Part shown: positions 35,012 to 43,096 of the stretch, piece after piece
Numbering within the stretch: the first letter of the stretch is position 1
Layout: the number at the start of each line of letters is the position of its first letter
NCBI GenBank assembly: GCA_016716605.1
Contig: JADJWA010000002.1
Coordinates: forward strand, 310,001 to 374,000
Source of the DNA: Flavobacteriales bacterium
Lineage (GTDB): Bacteria > Bacteroidota > Bacteroidia > Flavobacteriales_F > PHOS-HE28
Direction of reading: 5' to 3'
Length of the DNA stretch: 64,000 bases
Notes under the pieces: generated by a model
The model's database searches: none
Seen by the model: the letters and a program-made list of their open reading frames with translations, nothing else
Told to the model about the DNA's origin: nothing
Translations under genes and position numbers: made by a program

Positions 35012-35911
35012 CTAACCCGCCAACCGCTCAAGCACCTCCTCGATCATGAGGTCAATCGCCGCGTGGTGGTCCTTGCTGTACTCTTTGCGCAGGCGGTTAG
35101 CCACCACCGTGCACACGGTGCAGGTGCGATGGCCAAAGAGGCCTCCGAGGCCGTAAAGCGCGCTGGTCTCCATCTCGTAGTTGCACGCGATCAGCTCCTC
35201 GTGCGCGAAGGCGCTGATGCGCTCGTTCAGTCCATCGACGGAAGGCAGCAGGCGCAGTTGGCGCCCTTGCGGGCCGTAGAAACCGCCGGAGGTGATGGTG
35301 ATGCCAACGGTATTGCCGTGGCCGAGGCGCTCGATGAGTTCCTTATCGCCCGCGGCCACGTATGGCACCGGAAGGTTATCCGGCCATTCGCAATGCGCGA
35401 GGAAGCCATTGAGCAGCCGGTTCTCTGCATCGGTGTTCTCGTAGGCGTAATAGTGCAGCACGTTGTCGAGGCCAACGCCGAACGCGCTCACGATGCGGCT
35501 GTCAACGGGGATGTCCTCCTGCAATGATCCGCAGGTGCCGAGCCGCACGATGCGCAAGCTCCTGTGCTCGCGCTTGGGGCTGCGCGTGGCCAGGTCGATG
35601 TTAGCGAGGGCATCGAGCTCGTTGAGCACGATGTCGATGTTGTCCGTGCCGATGCCCGTGCTGAGCGCGGTGATGTGCATGCCGTGGTACACGCCGGTGT
35701 GCGCCACGAATTCGCGGTTCTGCACGCGGTGCTCGATGCGCTCGAAGTATCGGCTCACCTTCTCCACGCGTCCTTGATCACCTACGACGATGACCAGGTC
35801 GCCGAGCTGCTCGGGCCGCAAGGCGAGGTGATAGACGGAGCCGTCGGGATTCAGGACGAGCTCGCTGGGCTCGAGCACGGTGCCGGGTTCAGTGAGGGTG
35901 ATGGCGTGCAT
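35012..35911 (-). CDS. Nucleoside phosphorylase (uridine phosphorylase-like)
   Basis: A 299-residue phosphorylase of the PNP/UDP superfamily, cleaving nucleosides with phosphate for salvage. Blocks seen include VIVVGDQGRVEKVSRYF, THTGVYHGMHITALSTGIGTDN, IVRLGTCGSLQEDI and the nucleoside-binding CNYEMETSALYGLGGLFGHR. The likely start is the ATG at 35911 (MHAITLTEPG); the frame runs on upstream without homology. Its last 20 codons are repeated in degraded form 3 kb away across the adhesin gene. Uridine specificity is inferred; a broader nucleosidase is possible. Confidence 0.88.
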   Translation of the reverse strand: MHAITLTEPGTVLEPSELVLNPDGSVYHLALRPEQLGDLVIVVGDQGRVEKVSRYFERIEHRVQNREFVAHTGVYHGMHITALSTGIGTDNIDIVLNELDALANIDLATRSPKREHRSLRIVRLGTCGSLQEDIPVDSRIVSAFGVGLDNVLHYYAYENTDAENRLLNGFLAHCEWPDNLPVPYVAAGDKELIERLGHGNTVGITITSGGFYGPQGRQLRLLPSVDGLNERISAFAHEELIACNYEMETSALYGLGGLFGHRTCTVCTVVANRLRKEYSKDHHAAIDLMIEEVLERLAG

Positions 35912-35989
35912 GGCGCTTGGCGAACGGTTGAGGATTGAAGGTTGGGCGGGTTGAGGGTTGCCCGGTAACCGGCAACCGACAGCGATCAT

Positions 35990-36715
35990 CTATTGCACTC
36001 CGAATACTTTCTGCAACAGCGCAGTCGTGCGGGCCAGGGGATCAATGCGGATGCGCTTCTCTTCTTGCGCGAGCACGGTGAAGAGGCCTTGCAAGGCCTT
36101 GTCGGTCACATAGGCGTCGAGGTCGGGGTTCACGGCCTTTCCGCCTGTGAGCAAAGTGGCCGTGTTGTAGGCCGTTGCCAACGGCTGCCAATAGCTGGTG
36201 AGGGCCACTTGCTGCGTGGCGTTCTGCACCACGGGGGCGAAGCGCGCTCGCAAGGCCCCGCTCGTTCTCTCCCGCAGGAAGTTGGTGGCCGCGTTCTCCC
36301 CGCCGCGCAGGATGGTGAAGCCGTCCTGGATCGTCATGCTCGTGATGGCATCCACGAAGACCGGCACGGCTTCCTTCGCCGCCGCCTCTGCCGCTTTATT
36401 CAGTGTGCGCTCGAAATCCTCAACGGGCTTGGTGATGCCCAAGTCATTGAGCGTGTTCTTCACCTTGATCGCTTCCTCCGGGAATGGCACGCGGATGAGC
36501 GCATTGCCCCAGAAGCCATCGGCGGCGCTGGTGCTGCTCACGGCGCGTTCAGCGCCCACGCGCAAGGCCTCCTTCAAGCCAGCGATCACCTCTTCGTTGC
36601 TGAGCGCAGAGGGCGTGCTGGTGGAGCCCAGAATGGTCTGCAGGTCCTGCGGCGAGCATGCGACCAGCGAAAGGGCGAGCGCCATCACAGTGCATCGGGT
36701 CATCGACTTCTTCAT
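35990..36715 (-). CDS. DUF4197 family lipoprotein
   Basis: A 241-residue protein with a lipoprotein signal peptide (ALALSLVACSP, Cys20 as lipid anchor) followed by a mainly helical DUF4197 domain (GLKEALRVGAERAVSS, GFWGNALIRVPFPE, GGENAATNFLRERT). The family is widespread and of unknown function, predicted periplasmic. It overlaps the preceding thioesterase stop by 4 bp (ATGA) and is thus translated with it. It ends 78 bp before the phosphorylase start, in a spacer holding GGTTGA-type repeats. Confidence 0.87.
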   Translation of the reverse strand: MKKSMTRCTVMALALSLVACSPQDLQTILGSTSTPSALSNEEVIAGLKEALRVGAERAVSSTSAADGFWGNALIRVPFPEEAIKVKNTLNDLGITKPVEDFERTLNKAAEAAAKEAVPVFVDAITSMTIQDGFTILRGGENAATNFLRERTSGALRARFAPVVQNATQQVALTSYWQPLATAYNTATLLTGGKAVNPDLDAYVTDKALQGLFTVLAQEEKRIRIDPLARTTALLQKVFGVQ

Positions 36716-37125
36716 GGCTCACTGAGTTTTTCCAGCGCCGACCTCCACTCCGGAAACAGCTCAATGGAACGGTTCGCTGCGTAGTCGAAGCAGACCATCA
36801 CGCTGCGCCCTTCGGCGCACACCTCCTGCTGTTCATCCTTCAAGCGGATGATGCGATAGTGCAGATCGAAGCTCTTGGTGCCGATGCGCCCGGCGAGGCA
36901 TTCGGCTACAATGCGGTCGCGCAGATGAATGGGCTGGCGGTAATCGACCTCATTGCGCGCCAGGATCAGGCCCTGCCTCTTCCAATCGTGGTCGGGTGCG
37001 ATGAAGCGCAGCAGCAGCTCCATGCGGGCCAGCTCGAACCATTGCAGGTACACGGCATTGTGGACGTGGTGCGCCATATCCACGTCGGCGAAGCGGATCT
37101 GGATGGGCACGTTGGCTATCGGCAT
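36712..37125 (-). CDS. Hotdog acyl-CoA thioesterase
   Basis: A 137-residue single hotdog domain of the 4HBT type. The motif FADVDMAHHVHNAVYLQWFELARMEL contains the conserved catalytic-type Asp and the His/Asn-containing turn before the central helix. Strands DRIVAECLAGRIG and SFDLHYRIIRL follow. It likely hydrolyses acyl-CoA. Four-bp overlap with DUF4197 downstream. The ATG at 37125 is chosen because the upstream part is non-homologous. Confidence 0.86.
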   Translation of the reverse strand: MPIANVPIQIRFADVDMAHHVHNAVYLQWFELARMELLLRFIAPDHDWKRQGLILARNEVDYRQPIHLRDRIVAECLAGRIGTKSFDLHYRIIRLKDEQQEVCAEGRSVMVCFDYAANRSIELFPEWRSALEKLSEP

Positions 37126-37129
37126 GCGG

Positions 37130-37137
37130 CGAAGATG
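37130..37137 (-). promoter_or_regulatory. -7 box for thioesterase/DUF4197 operon, very short leader
   Basis: Reads CATCTTCG on the minus strand (two mismatches to TAnnTTTG, counting the common T-to-C variant), 4 nt before the ATG at 37125. Confidence 0.35.
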
Positions 37138-37152
37138 GCGCAGTGGCACGGC

Positions 37153-38394
37153 TCAGGCGACAACGGCTCCCTCGCCGATCCGGAACTCTCGCGCGGCCAT
37201 CTCCGCGATATGGCTTCCGATGGCCAAAGCCGCTGTAGCCGCTGGTGACGGCGCGTTGAGCACGTGGATGTGATTGCCGCGCCGCTCGATCCGGAAATCA
37301 TCGACCATGTTCCCGTCCGTGCCCAACAGCATGGCGCGAACGCCCGCGCGGCCCGGCTCGATGTCATCCATGGTGAGCGAGGGGATCAAACGCTGAAGGG
37401 TCTTCAGGAAGAGCTTCTTCGAGAACGCGCGGCGGTACTCGTTGATCCCGTAGCCCATGTTGCGCAGGAAGAGCTTCCAGGTGCCGCTGTAGGTGAGCGC
37501 ATCCACGGTGTCGCGGAGGTCGAAGTCGGTCTTGCCATAGCCCTCGCGCTTGAAGGTGAAGACAGCGTTAGGCCCGCATTCGATGCTGCCATCGGTCATG
37601 CGCGTGAAGTGGACGCCGAGGAAGGGGAAGCGCGGATCGGGCACCGGATAGATGAGGTGCTTCACCTTGTGCTTGCCCTGTTCGGTGAGCTCGTAGTAGT
37701 CGCCCCGGAAGCCGACGATCCGCTCACGGACCACGGCTCCATCGGCCTTGGCCAGGCGGTCGCTCTGCAAGCCGCCGCAGAAGATGGCGTAGCGCGTCTG
37801 GTGCGTGCCATTGCTGGTGCGCACGTGCGAGCCCTGATCACCGGATGCGATGCCGAGGCATTCCTCGCCCAGCGCCACGCGGCTCTCCGGCTGAAGGGCC
37901 AGTGCCAGCTCGGCCATTTTGTAGGTGGCGCCGCGGAAGTCGATGATGCCGGTGCAGCCCACATGCACCCCCGCGATGCCCGTGCAATGCGGCTCGATCT
38001 CCCGGATCTCATCGGCAGTGACCTTGCGCATGTCCTCGATACCGTTGGCCATGCCGGTGCTGAAGATCTTCTCCAGTCGTGGCAGCTCTTCCGCGTCGGT
38101 GGCCACGATCAGCTTGCCGCAGATGTCGTGCTTCACGCCGTGCTGCTTCGCGAAGGCCACCAGCTCACGCCGGCCATCGACGCAGTTCTTGGCCTTGTAG
38201 CTGCCGGGCTTGTAGTAGATGCCGCTGTGGATCACGCCGCTGTTGTTGCCGGTCTGGTGGCCGGCCAGGGCCTTCTCCTTCTCCAAGAGGAGAATGCGGA
38301 GGTGCGGGAATCGCGCTTGCAGCTTATACAGCGTGGCCGCGCCTACGATGCCGCCGCCCACGACCACCACATCCCAGGTGCGCTCGTTGCTCAT
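37153..38394 (-). CDS. lhgO: L-2-hydroxyglutarate oxidase
   Basis: A 413-residue FAD-dependent oxidase/dehydrogenase of the LhgO (DAO) family, which returns L-2-hydroxyglutarate to 2-oxoglutarate and passes electrons to the quinone pool. The dinucleotide-binding VVVGGGIVGAA is at about residues 10-20, followed by GHQTGNNSGVIHSGIYY, the family's flavin-contact block, and FLGVHFTRMTDGSIECGPNA near the middle. Length is normal. It is a single-gene unit, divergent from smpB over 37 bp. Confidence 0.93.
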   Translation of the reverse strand: MSNERTWDVVVVGGGIVGAATLYKLQARFPHLRILLLEKEKALAGHQTGNNSGVIHSGIYYKPGSYKAKNCVDGRRELVAFAKQHGVKHDICGKLIVATDAEELPRLEKIFSTGMANGIEDMRKVTADEIREIEPHCTGIAGVHVGCTGIIDFRGATYKMAELALALQPESRVALGEECLGIASGDQGSHVRTSNGTHQTRYAIFCGGLQSDRLAKADGAVVRERIVGFRGDYYELTEQGKHKVKHLIYPVPDPRFPFLGVHFTRMTDGSIECGPNAVFTFKREGYGKTDFDLRDTVDALTYSGTWKLFLRNMGYGINEYRRAFSKKLFLKTLQRLIPSLTMDDIEPGRAGVRAMLLGTDGNMVDDFRIERRGNHIHVLNAPSPAATAALAIGSHIAEMAAREFRIGEGAVVA

Positions 38395-38399
38395 GGGGG

Positions 38400-38407
38400 C
38401 GAAGATC
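38400..38407 (-). promoter_or_regulatory. -7 box for lhgO, very short leader
   Basis: Reads GATCTTCG on the minus strand, close to the thioesterase box at 37130 (CATCTTCG), 5 nt before the ATG at 38394. A weak match to TAnnTTTG. Confidence 0.35.
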
Positions 38408-38414
38408 GCGCGGT

Positions 38415-38422
38415 TAGCTTCG
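38415..38422 (+). promoter_or_regulatory. -7 box for smpB
   Basis: Reads TAGCTTCG, one mismatch to TAnnTTTG, 9 nt before the ATG at 38432. Back to back with the lhgO box. Confidence 0.45.
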
Positions 38423-38431
38423 CCGCCATCC

Positions 38432-38881
38432 ATGGCGCAGCGTACCACGCCCGAAGTGAAGAACCGCAGGGCCGGCTTCGAGTACCACCTGCTCGACAGC
38501 TATGTGTGCGGCATGGTGCTGCAGGGCAGCGAGATCAAGAGCATCCGAGCCAACGGGGCCAGCATCAATGAGGCCTTCTGCGCCTTCGCCGGGCCGGACC
38601 TTGTAGTGCGGAACATGCAGATCAACCCATACGGCACCAACCCGCATTTCGTGCACGAGCCCAAACGCGACCGCAAGCTCCTGCTGCACCGCACCGAGCT
38701 GGCCAAGCTCAAGCGCAAGCTCAAGGACACAGGCATGACCATCGTCCCTGTGCGCCTCTTCATCGGTGAGAGCGGCTATGCCAAGCTCGAGATCGCTCTG
38801 GCCAAGGGGAAGAAAACCTTCGACAAGCGCGAGAGCATCAAGGCGCGTGACGTGCAGCGCGATATCGACCGCGAACGGTGA
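38432..38881 (+). CDS. smpB: SsrA (tmRNA)-binding protein SmpB
   Basis: Delivers tmRNA to stalled ribosomes for trans-translation. The 149 residues show the OB-fold blocks KNRRAGFEYHLLDSYVCGMVL, GSEIKSIR, NPHFVHEPKRDRKLLLH, IVPVRLFIGESGYAKLEIALAKGKK and the C-terminal DKRESIKARD tail. The upstream reading frame is open but not homologous; the ATG at 38432 gives the normal family start. Its stop overlaps the start of the GT39 gene by one base (TGATG). Confidence 0.97.
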   Translation: MAQRTTPEVKNRRAGFEYHLLDSYVCGMVLQGSEIKSIRANGASINEAFCAFAGPDLVVRNMQINPYGTNPHFVHEPKRDRKLLLHRTELAKLKRKLKDTGMTIVPVRLFIGESGYAKLEIALAKGKKTFDKRESIKARDVQRDIDRER

Positions 38882-40848
38882 TGGACTGGCGCGCGCACAT
38901 CAGAAGGCATGGCGGCGCGGTGCTGCCCGGCGAATCGTGGGCGAAGAAGCTGCTGATCGCATTGGTGCTGCTCGGCGCCGTACTGCGTTTCTGGGACCTG
39001 CCGAACCTGCCCTACACGCATGATGAGCTCAGCGCGCTGCACCGCCTCCACCCCACCCTCTCGCAGACCATCGCCGATGGCGTGATCGCCAACGATACGC
39101 ACCCGCCCGGCGTGCAGGTCTTCGAGTGGTTCTGGGCCCGGCTCTTCTCCTTGGAAGAAGCCGACATGAAGCTGCCCTTCATCCTCATGAGCCTCGCGGC
39201 CATCGTGCTGCTGTATCGCTTCGCCCTGGCCTGGACTGGATCCGGTGCAGCGCTGATGCTGGCCGCTTTAATGGTCACCTTGCAGTACAGCGTTTTCTAT
39301 GGACAGCTCGCACGGCCTTATGCAGCGGGCCTCTTCACCACGGCACTGCTCGCCGATCAACTCACGCGCTGGCTCGCCAATGGCAATCGGAAGGCGCTCA
39401 TCGGATCGGCCTTCGCCATGGTGGCCAGCGGCTATGCGCATCACTTCAGCTTGCTGCTCGCCATCCTCATGGCGCTCACGGGGCTGCTGCTCGCTACCGT
39501 AGGAAAGCGCAAGCAGTGGATCATGGCGTGCGCCTCGGCGGGCCTGCTCTACCTGCCCAACCTGCCCATCTTCTTCACCCAGCTCAACCAAGGTGGCTTG
39601 TCGGGCTGGCTTCAAGCGCCCAATGCGGATTGGCTCCCGCACTACGCCGCCTACATCGCGCATTGGTCGCCGTTCATGGGCGGCGCGCTCGTCATCGCCG
39701 TGATGATCTCCGTGACGCTCTCGCTGCGCTCAGGAACGCTGCCCGCTCCCACGAAATGGATGCTCATCCTCTGGGGCGCCGCGCCATTGGCCATCGGCTA
39801 CTGCTACTCCGTGTGGCGTGCACCGGTGCTGCAATTCTCGGTGGTGCTCTTCAGCTTCCCCTACCTCGCGCTCTTCTTCCTGCAAGGGCTCAGGCATCTG
39901 CCGAAGCGCATGGTGGTCACGGGCACCATCCTCGTTGCTGGCGTGAGCGTGCATTCGCTGGTGCATGCGCGCAAGCACTACACGGTCACCTACCATTCGA
40001 AGTACGAGGCCATGCTCCGAACGGCCATCGATGCCACCAAGCAATTGGGACGCGATCAAGTGCTGGTGCTGTTCGAGACCGAGTGGCACATGGTCGATTT
40101 CTACAAGCGCCATTGGGGCGTGCCCGAGGGCGAATTGAACGCCGTGAACATCCTTGGCATGCCGCAGGCGCGCATCGACTCGATCGTCGCCGCGCACACT
40201 GGCGACCACGTGCTGCTGGGCCGAAGCAACGGCGGCTTGGATGAGTCGCCCGCATTGGTGCAGCAGCGCTTCCCGCGATTGGCGGACCGCCGCGACTTGG
40301 TTGAAGGACAGGTGCTGCGCTTCAGCCGAAGGCCCATTGCCAACCAACGCTTCGACCGCGATACGGTGGCGCACCTGGCTCCGGCGCATCAGTTCGGGCC
40401 GTGGGAGGTGAGTGAATGGACCGCACGCAGCCCATCAGGCTGGGACATGGCCGGGCATGAATTCGGGATGTTGATCGATATCGGCTTGGATAGCGTCGCG
40501 CATGATGCTGACGATGCGATCGAGGTGGTGCTGGACATTGATGGCTACAGCCCGGATGCCGATGCTGCGATCGTGGCAGAGCTGCATGGCGCTGACAGCT
40601 CATTGTTCTACCGCACAGGAGAATTGGAGCCAACGCTTCGTGCCGCCGGAAGGAGCTCCCTGGTGGTAGCCTTGTGCCCGTCGTATTCAGGCGCAGCGCA
40701 TGGGGCCCGGCTGCGCACCTACGTGCACAACCGAAGCAAAGGCCCACTGCAAGTGCGCTCCTTCACCGTGCTGCGCCGCGATGCGAATCCGGTGCGCGAT
40801 GCAGTGCTCGGCCCTATTCCCTGGCTGGGACGTTTCCCTCCGGAATGA
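38881..40848 (+). CDS. GT39/ArnT-like membrane glycosyltransferase
   Basis: A 655-residue polytopic inner-membrane protein of the GT-C (PMT/ArnT/GT39) type. After a cytoplasmic start, the first periplasmic loop carries the acidic pair of LPNLPYTHDELSALH; about ten hydrophobic helices follow to residue about 380; the C-terminal 250 residues form a soluble, beta-rich periplasmic domain. It likely transfers a sugar from polyprenyl phosphate to lipid or protein in the periplasm. The ATG at 38881 shares one base with the smpB stop, an unusual pairing of trans-translation and glycosylation genes. A perfect hairpin follows the stop. Confidence 0.82.
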   Translation: MDWRAHIRRHGGAVLPGESWAKKLLIALVLLGAVLRFWDLPNLPYTHDELSALHRLHPTLSQTIADGVIANDTHPPGVQVFEWFWARLFSLEEADMKLPFILMSLAAIVLLYRFALAWTGSGAALMLAALMVTLQYSVFYGQLARPYAAGLFTTALLADQLTRWLANGNRKALIGSAFAMVASGYAHHFSLLLAILMALTGLLLATVGKRKQWIMACASAGLLYLPNLPIFFTQLNQGGLSGWLQAPNADWLPHYAAYIAHWSPFMGGALVIAVMISVTLSLRSGTLPAPTKWMLILWGAAPLAIGYCYSVWRAPVLQFSVVLFSFPYLALFFLQGLRHLPKRMVVTGTILVAGVSVHSLVHARKHYTVTYHSKYEAMLRTAIDATKQLGRDQVLVLFETEWHMVDFYKRHWGVPEGELNAVNILGMPQARIDSIVAAHTGDHVLLGRSNGGLDESPALVQQRFPRLADRRDLVEGQVLRFSRRPIANQRFDRDTVAHLAPAHQFGPWEVSEWTARSPSGWDMAGHEFGMLIDIGLDSVAHDADDAIEVVLDIDGYSPDADAAIVAELHGADSSLFYRTGELEPTLRAAGRSSLVVALCPSYSGAAHGARLRTYVHNRSKGPLQVRSFTVLRRDANPVRDAVLGPIPWLGRFPPE

Positions 40849-40875
40849 GCGAAGGCCGCACATGGCGGCCTTCGC
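40849..40875. terminator. Hairpin between convergent GT39 and DUF3078 genes
   Basis: A perfect 11-bp inverted repeat, GCGAAGGCCGC and GCGGCCTTCGC with a 5-base loop, placed directly after the GT39 stop codon and 18 bp before the DUF3078 stop codon. No U-tract follows on either strand, so it may terminate poorly or act by structure. Confidence 0.55.
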
Positions 40876-40893
40876 AATGGAGAACAACGGCGA

Positions 40894-41853
40894 TCAGAGC
40901 TTCACCGTGAGGCCGATGCTCAAGGTCTGCTTGAACTGCGTGGCGGGGCCTGCATACGGAACGCCCTCGGCATCCTTCTTCGGCAGATTGGTATCGTGGT
41001 CATACAGCAGCAACGTGTTCAGCGTAGCAGCGAACCAGTCGTTCACCTTGAAGGTCCAAAGCGTTTCCCAGGTCACATCCATGTTGCCAGGCTCGCGCAG
41101 GTAATTGCTGAAGATGTCGCCACGGGTCATGAAGCTTATGTTCTTGGCCAATTCGGTCTTGTACATGAAGCGCAGGTAGCCGCCTGCTTCGAGCTCGGTG
41201 GTGTTGCCGTTCTTCACGCCGTAGACGCGGAGCTCGGAATCGGTGCTCCCGCCCCAGAGCAGTTCATCATTCACGATCACCAGGCGCGCCGTGGCCGGCG
41301 AGATGAACACCGAGAAGTTGTCGTTGGGCTTGTAGTCGAGACCGAGGCCGAGCAGGCCGTAGGCGGGCGCGAGGAAATTCGAGATGCGCGTGCCATCGGT
41401 GTTGAAGCCTTCGGTGAACTGGGTCCGGAACTGGAACACGCCGGCGAGATACCAATGCTTCTTGAGGTCGTAGCCGTACTTGCTGTTCAGCTCGATGCGG
41501 TCATCGGTCTTCACAGGATCGCCATCCTCGATCTGCTGGCCCCCGAAAGCGAGTACCAGGCTGTTATCCCAGGCGCGGCGGCCCTTCTTCCAATTGGCAG
41601 CGCCATTGAACATGGCGATTCCGCTCACGGTGTTGAATCCGCCTGCGGCCCAATTGGTGAGGCTCACCTGCGTCATGTTCAGGCTGAAGACGCCGCTGCG
41701 CTGCCACTTGCCATCGAGGCTGTCGGTGGTGTGGCGGGCAGCCGCCGCTGCAGCAGCGGCATCGCGGGCCTTCTGATCGATGTCTTCCTGGGCGATGGTG
41801 CTGATGGCTGTCAGGGCAGCAAGGTTGAATAGGACAACTCGCGCGATTCTCAT
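40894..41853 (-). CDS. DUF3078 family protein
   Basis: A 319-residue exported protein with signal peptide (LFNLAALTAISTIAQ), an Ala-rich stretch AAAAAAAARHT near residue 38, and a C-terminal DUF3078 beta-barrel-like domain: WKRS-like block SLNMTQVSLTNWAAGGFNTVSG, RRAWDNSLVLAFGGQQ, YLAGVFQFRTQFTEGF and closing LSIGLTVKL. The family is abundant in Bacteroidota and probably sits in the outer membrane; its role is unknown. The ATG at 41853 is preferred over one further upstream. Confidence 0.9.
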   Translation of the reverse strand: MRIARVVLFNLAALTAISTIAQEDIDQKARDAAAAAAAARHTTDSLDGKWQRSGVFSLNMTQVSLTNWAAGGFNTVSGIAMFNGAANWKKGRRAWDNSLVLAFGGQQIEDGDPVKTDDRIELNSKYGYDLKKHWYLAGVFQFRTQFTEGFNTDGTRISNFLAPAYGLLGLGLDYKPNDNFSVFISPATARLVIVNDELLWGGSTDSELRVYGVKNGNTTELEAGGYLRFMYKTELAKNISFMTRGDIFSNYLREPGNMDVTWETLWTFKVNDWFAATLNTLLLYDHDTNLPKKDAEGVPYAGPATQFKQTLSIGLTVKL

Positions 41854-41882
41854 GGACGGCGATTTAGTTTGGTTATGGTTTG

Positions 41883-41890
41883 CAAAGGTG
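41883..41890 (-). promoter_or_regulatory. -7 box for DUF3078 gene
   Basis: Reads CACCTTTG on the minus strand, identical to the ribD octamer, 29 nt before the ATG at 41853. Confidence 0.4.
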
Positions 41891-42115
41891 GCAACGGGAA
41901 GCGGACCGGATATCATGAATGTTCAGCTGCACGCTGGTCGAGCACGCCGATTCGGTCCGCATCGGGCTTGCGACGAATCTCCCTGACGATCTCCTCATCC
42001 GCGGCCTCGGGGACCGGTATGACCTTCTTACTGAACAGCACCTAGGGAGCAGTGCTCGCTTGAGACGCGCTGCGTCGATCCGGCCACATCGCCTCCCGCG
42101 AACGGGTTGAAATGC
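41891..42115. other. Gene-poor spacer upstream of the DUF3078 promoter
   Basis: Between the DUF3078 promoter and the tRNA-Val terminator hairpin I see no supported gene. A 63-codon ORF on the plus strand inside it has no protein-like features. Confidence 0.6.
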
Positions 42116-42139
42116 CGATGGCCGCACTGGCGGCCATCG
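42116..42139 (-). terminator. Terminator hairpin of tRNA-Val
   Basis: A perfect 10-bp stem (CGATGGCCGC/GCGGCCATCG) with a 4-base loop, starting 7 nt after the tRNA 3' end. The following U content is low (GCATTTC). Confidence 0.6.
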
Positions 42140-42145
42140 TACTTG

Positions 42146-42220
42146 TGGGCGCTATTGGATTCGAACCAACGACCCCCACCTTGTCAAGGTGGTGCTCTGA
42201 ACCAGCTGAGCTAAGCGCCC
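42146..42220 (-). tRNA. tRNA-Val (anticodon GAC)
   Basis: A 75-nt cloverleaf on the minus strand: acceptor stem GGGCGCT/AGCGCCC, D arm GCTC/GAGC, anticodon stem CCACC/GGTGG with loop TTGACAA, T arm GTTGG-TTCGAAT-CCAAT and discriminator A. Anticodon GAC reads valine codon GUC. The CCA end is not encoded. The sequence upstream shares a 16-base identical promoter core with the rpsF promoter. Confidence 0.95.
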
Positions 42221-42248
42221 GGTTGCAGCCCTTCGGCCGCGCGGGCCG

Positions 42249-42256
42249 CGAATGTA
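42249..42256 (-). promoter_or_regulatory. tRNA-Val promoter -7 box
   Basis: Reads TACATTCG on the minus strand, one mismatch to TAnnTTTG, 28 nt upstream of the tRNA 5' end. It lies in CCTACATTCGCGGCCC (42243-42258), identical over 16 bases to the rpsF promoter. A GC-rich segment follows the box where transcription should start. Confidence 0.55.
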
Positions 42257-42287
42257 GGCTGCGCCCCCGAACCTGGAAATGCCCGGT

Positions 42288-43031
42288 TCACTCCGCGCTG
42301 ACAGCGAGCACCAGGTTATCCATGAGTTGCGGGCATGGCTCCTCAATGCCCATGGCCGTGCCGGCAGCGAGCAGGTCGATGCCTTGCAGGACCGTGCTCC
42401 ATTCCACCTTCAAGCGTGCGCGAACGACCTGCTCGCCTAGCTCCGGCTCCAACTCCAAACTGAGCGGGCGCACCAAGGCATCAGTCGCGCAATGGCACAC
42501 GAACGATTCGTCCTCCGAATCGGAGAAGTCACCATCACCGTTCACGTCCACCAGGCCCTCGAGCTGCAGGAACTTGAAGCCGGCGGCCGGGTTCCAGTCC
42601 CAATGATTGCCCGGTGCGTTCAGCGGATACGGTAACGAGAGCGGATTCGCGTGGTTCAAGGCGCTGTCGAGGCCCAGATTGAAGCGCAAGCGGCGTACAT
42701 CGGTGGTTGGTACCCGGCCGATGCCATTCTCCTGAAAGTAACCCAGTAGCGCGTCTTCCACGACAGCGCTCATCGGGAATTCGGCAACCGTGTCGCCTTC
42801 TGCATTCTCTGCCACGAACCCCGACGCGATGAACTTCAAGGTGGTGAAGCGAATTGCATTCCCCGCCCCATCGCTGAGCGCATCTTGCGGGTCGAAGGGC
42901 AACGAATCGAATGAATGCATGACGCGGACTGCCAAAGTGGGTCGCGTATCCTCCGGCTCCACGGGATCAGGCGGTACGCACGCCGATAAGCAGCCGAGCA
43001 GGAATACCCCAAGAAAAGTTCGCAATCGCAT
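42288..43031 (-). CDS. MbnP-like copper-binding lipoprotein
   Basis: A 247-residue lipoprotein (MRLRTFLGVFLLGCLSACVPP, lipid Cys18) with an MbnP-like domain. Key blocks are IRFTTLKFIASGF, RLRFNLGLDSALNHANP, HWDWNPAAGFKFLQLEG, an acidic Asp-rich VNGDGDFSDSED and CHCATDAL. In the MbnP/CorA/MopE group, copper is bound with help from an oxidised Trp (kynurenine); the Trp of WDWNPAAG is the likely counterpart. It is paralogous to the adjacent gene at 43.1-43.9 kb. The start is the ATG at 43031. MbnH, the usual partner that modifies Trp, is not in the window. Confidence 0.82.
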   Translation of the reverse strand: MRLRTFLGVFLLGCLSACVPPDPVEPEDTRPTLAVRVMHSFDSLPFDPQDALSDGAGNAIRFTTLKFIASGFVAENAEGDTVAEFPMSAVVEDALLGYFQENGIGRVPTTDVRRLRFNLGLDSALNHANPLSLPYPLNAPGNHWDWNPAAGFKFLQLEGLVDVNGDGDFSDSEDESFVCHCATDALVRPLSLELEPELGEQVVRARLKVEWSTVLQGIDLLAAGTAMGIEEPCPQLMDNLVLAVSAE

Positions 43032-43037
43032 CGCGCC

Positions 43038-43045
43038 GAAAGCTA
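43038..43045 (-). promoter_or_regulatory. -7 box for second MbnP gene, very short leader
   Basis: Reads TAGCTTTC on the minus strand, one mismatch to TAnnTTTG, 6 nt before the ATG at 43031. It allows separate transcription of the last gene in the cluster. Confidence 0.4.
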
Positions 43046-43096
43046 AGGCCAGTGGCAGCGCCGCTGGAGGCATGTGCCCCCAGCGGCGCTATGCCC

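Noticed and set aside
41919..42110. 63-codon ORF in the spacer before tRNA-Val
   Set aside because: No protein-like pattern, and it overlaps the region with no other support.
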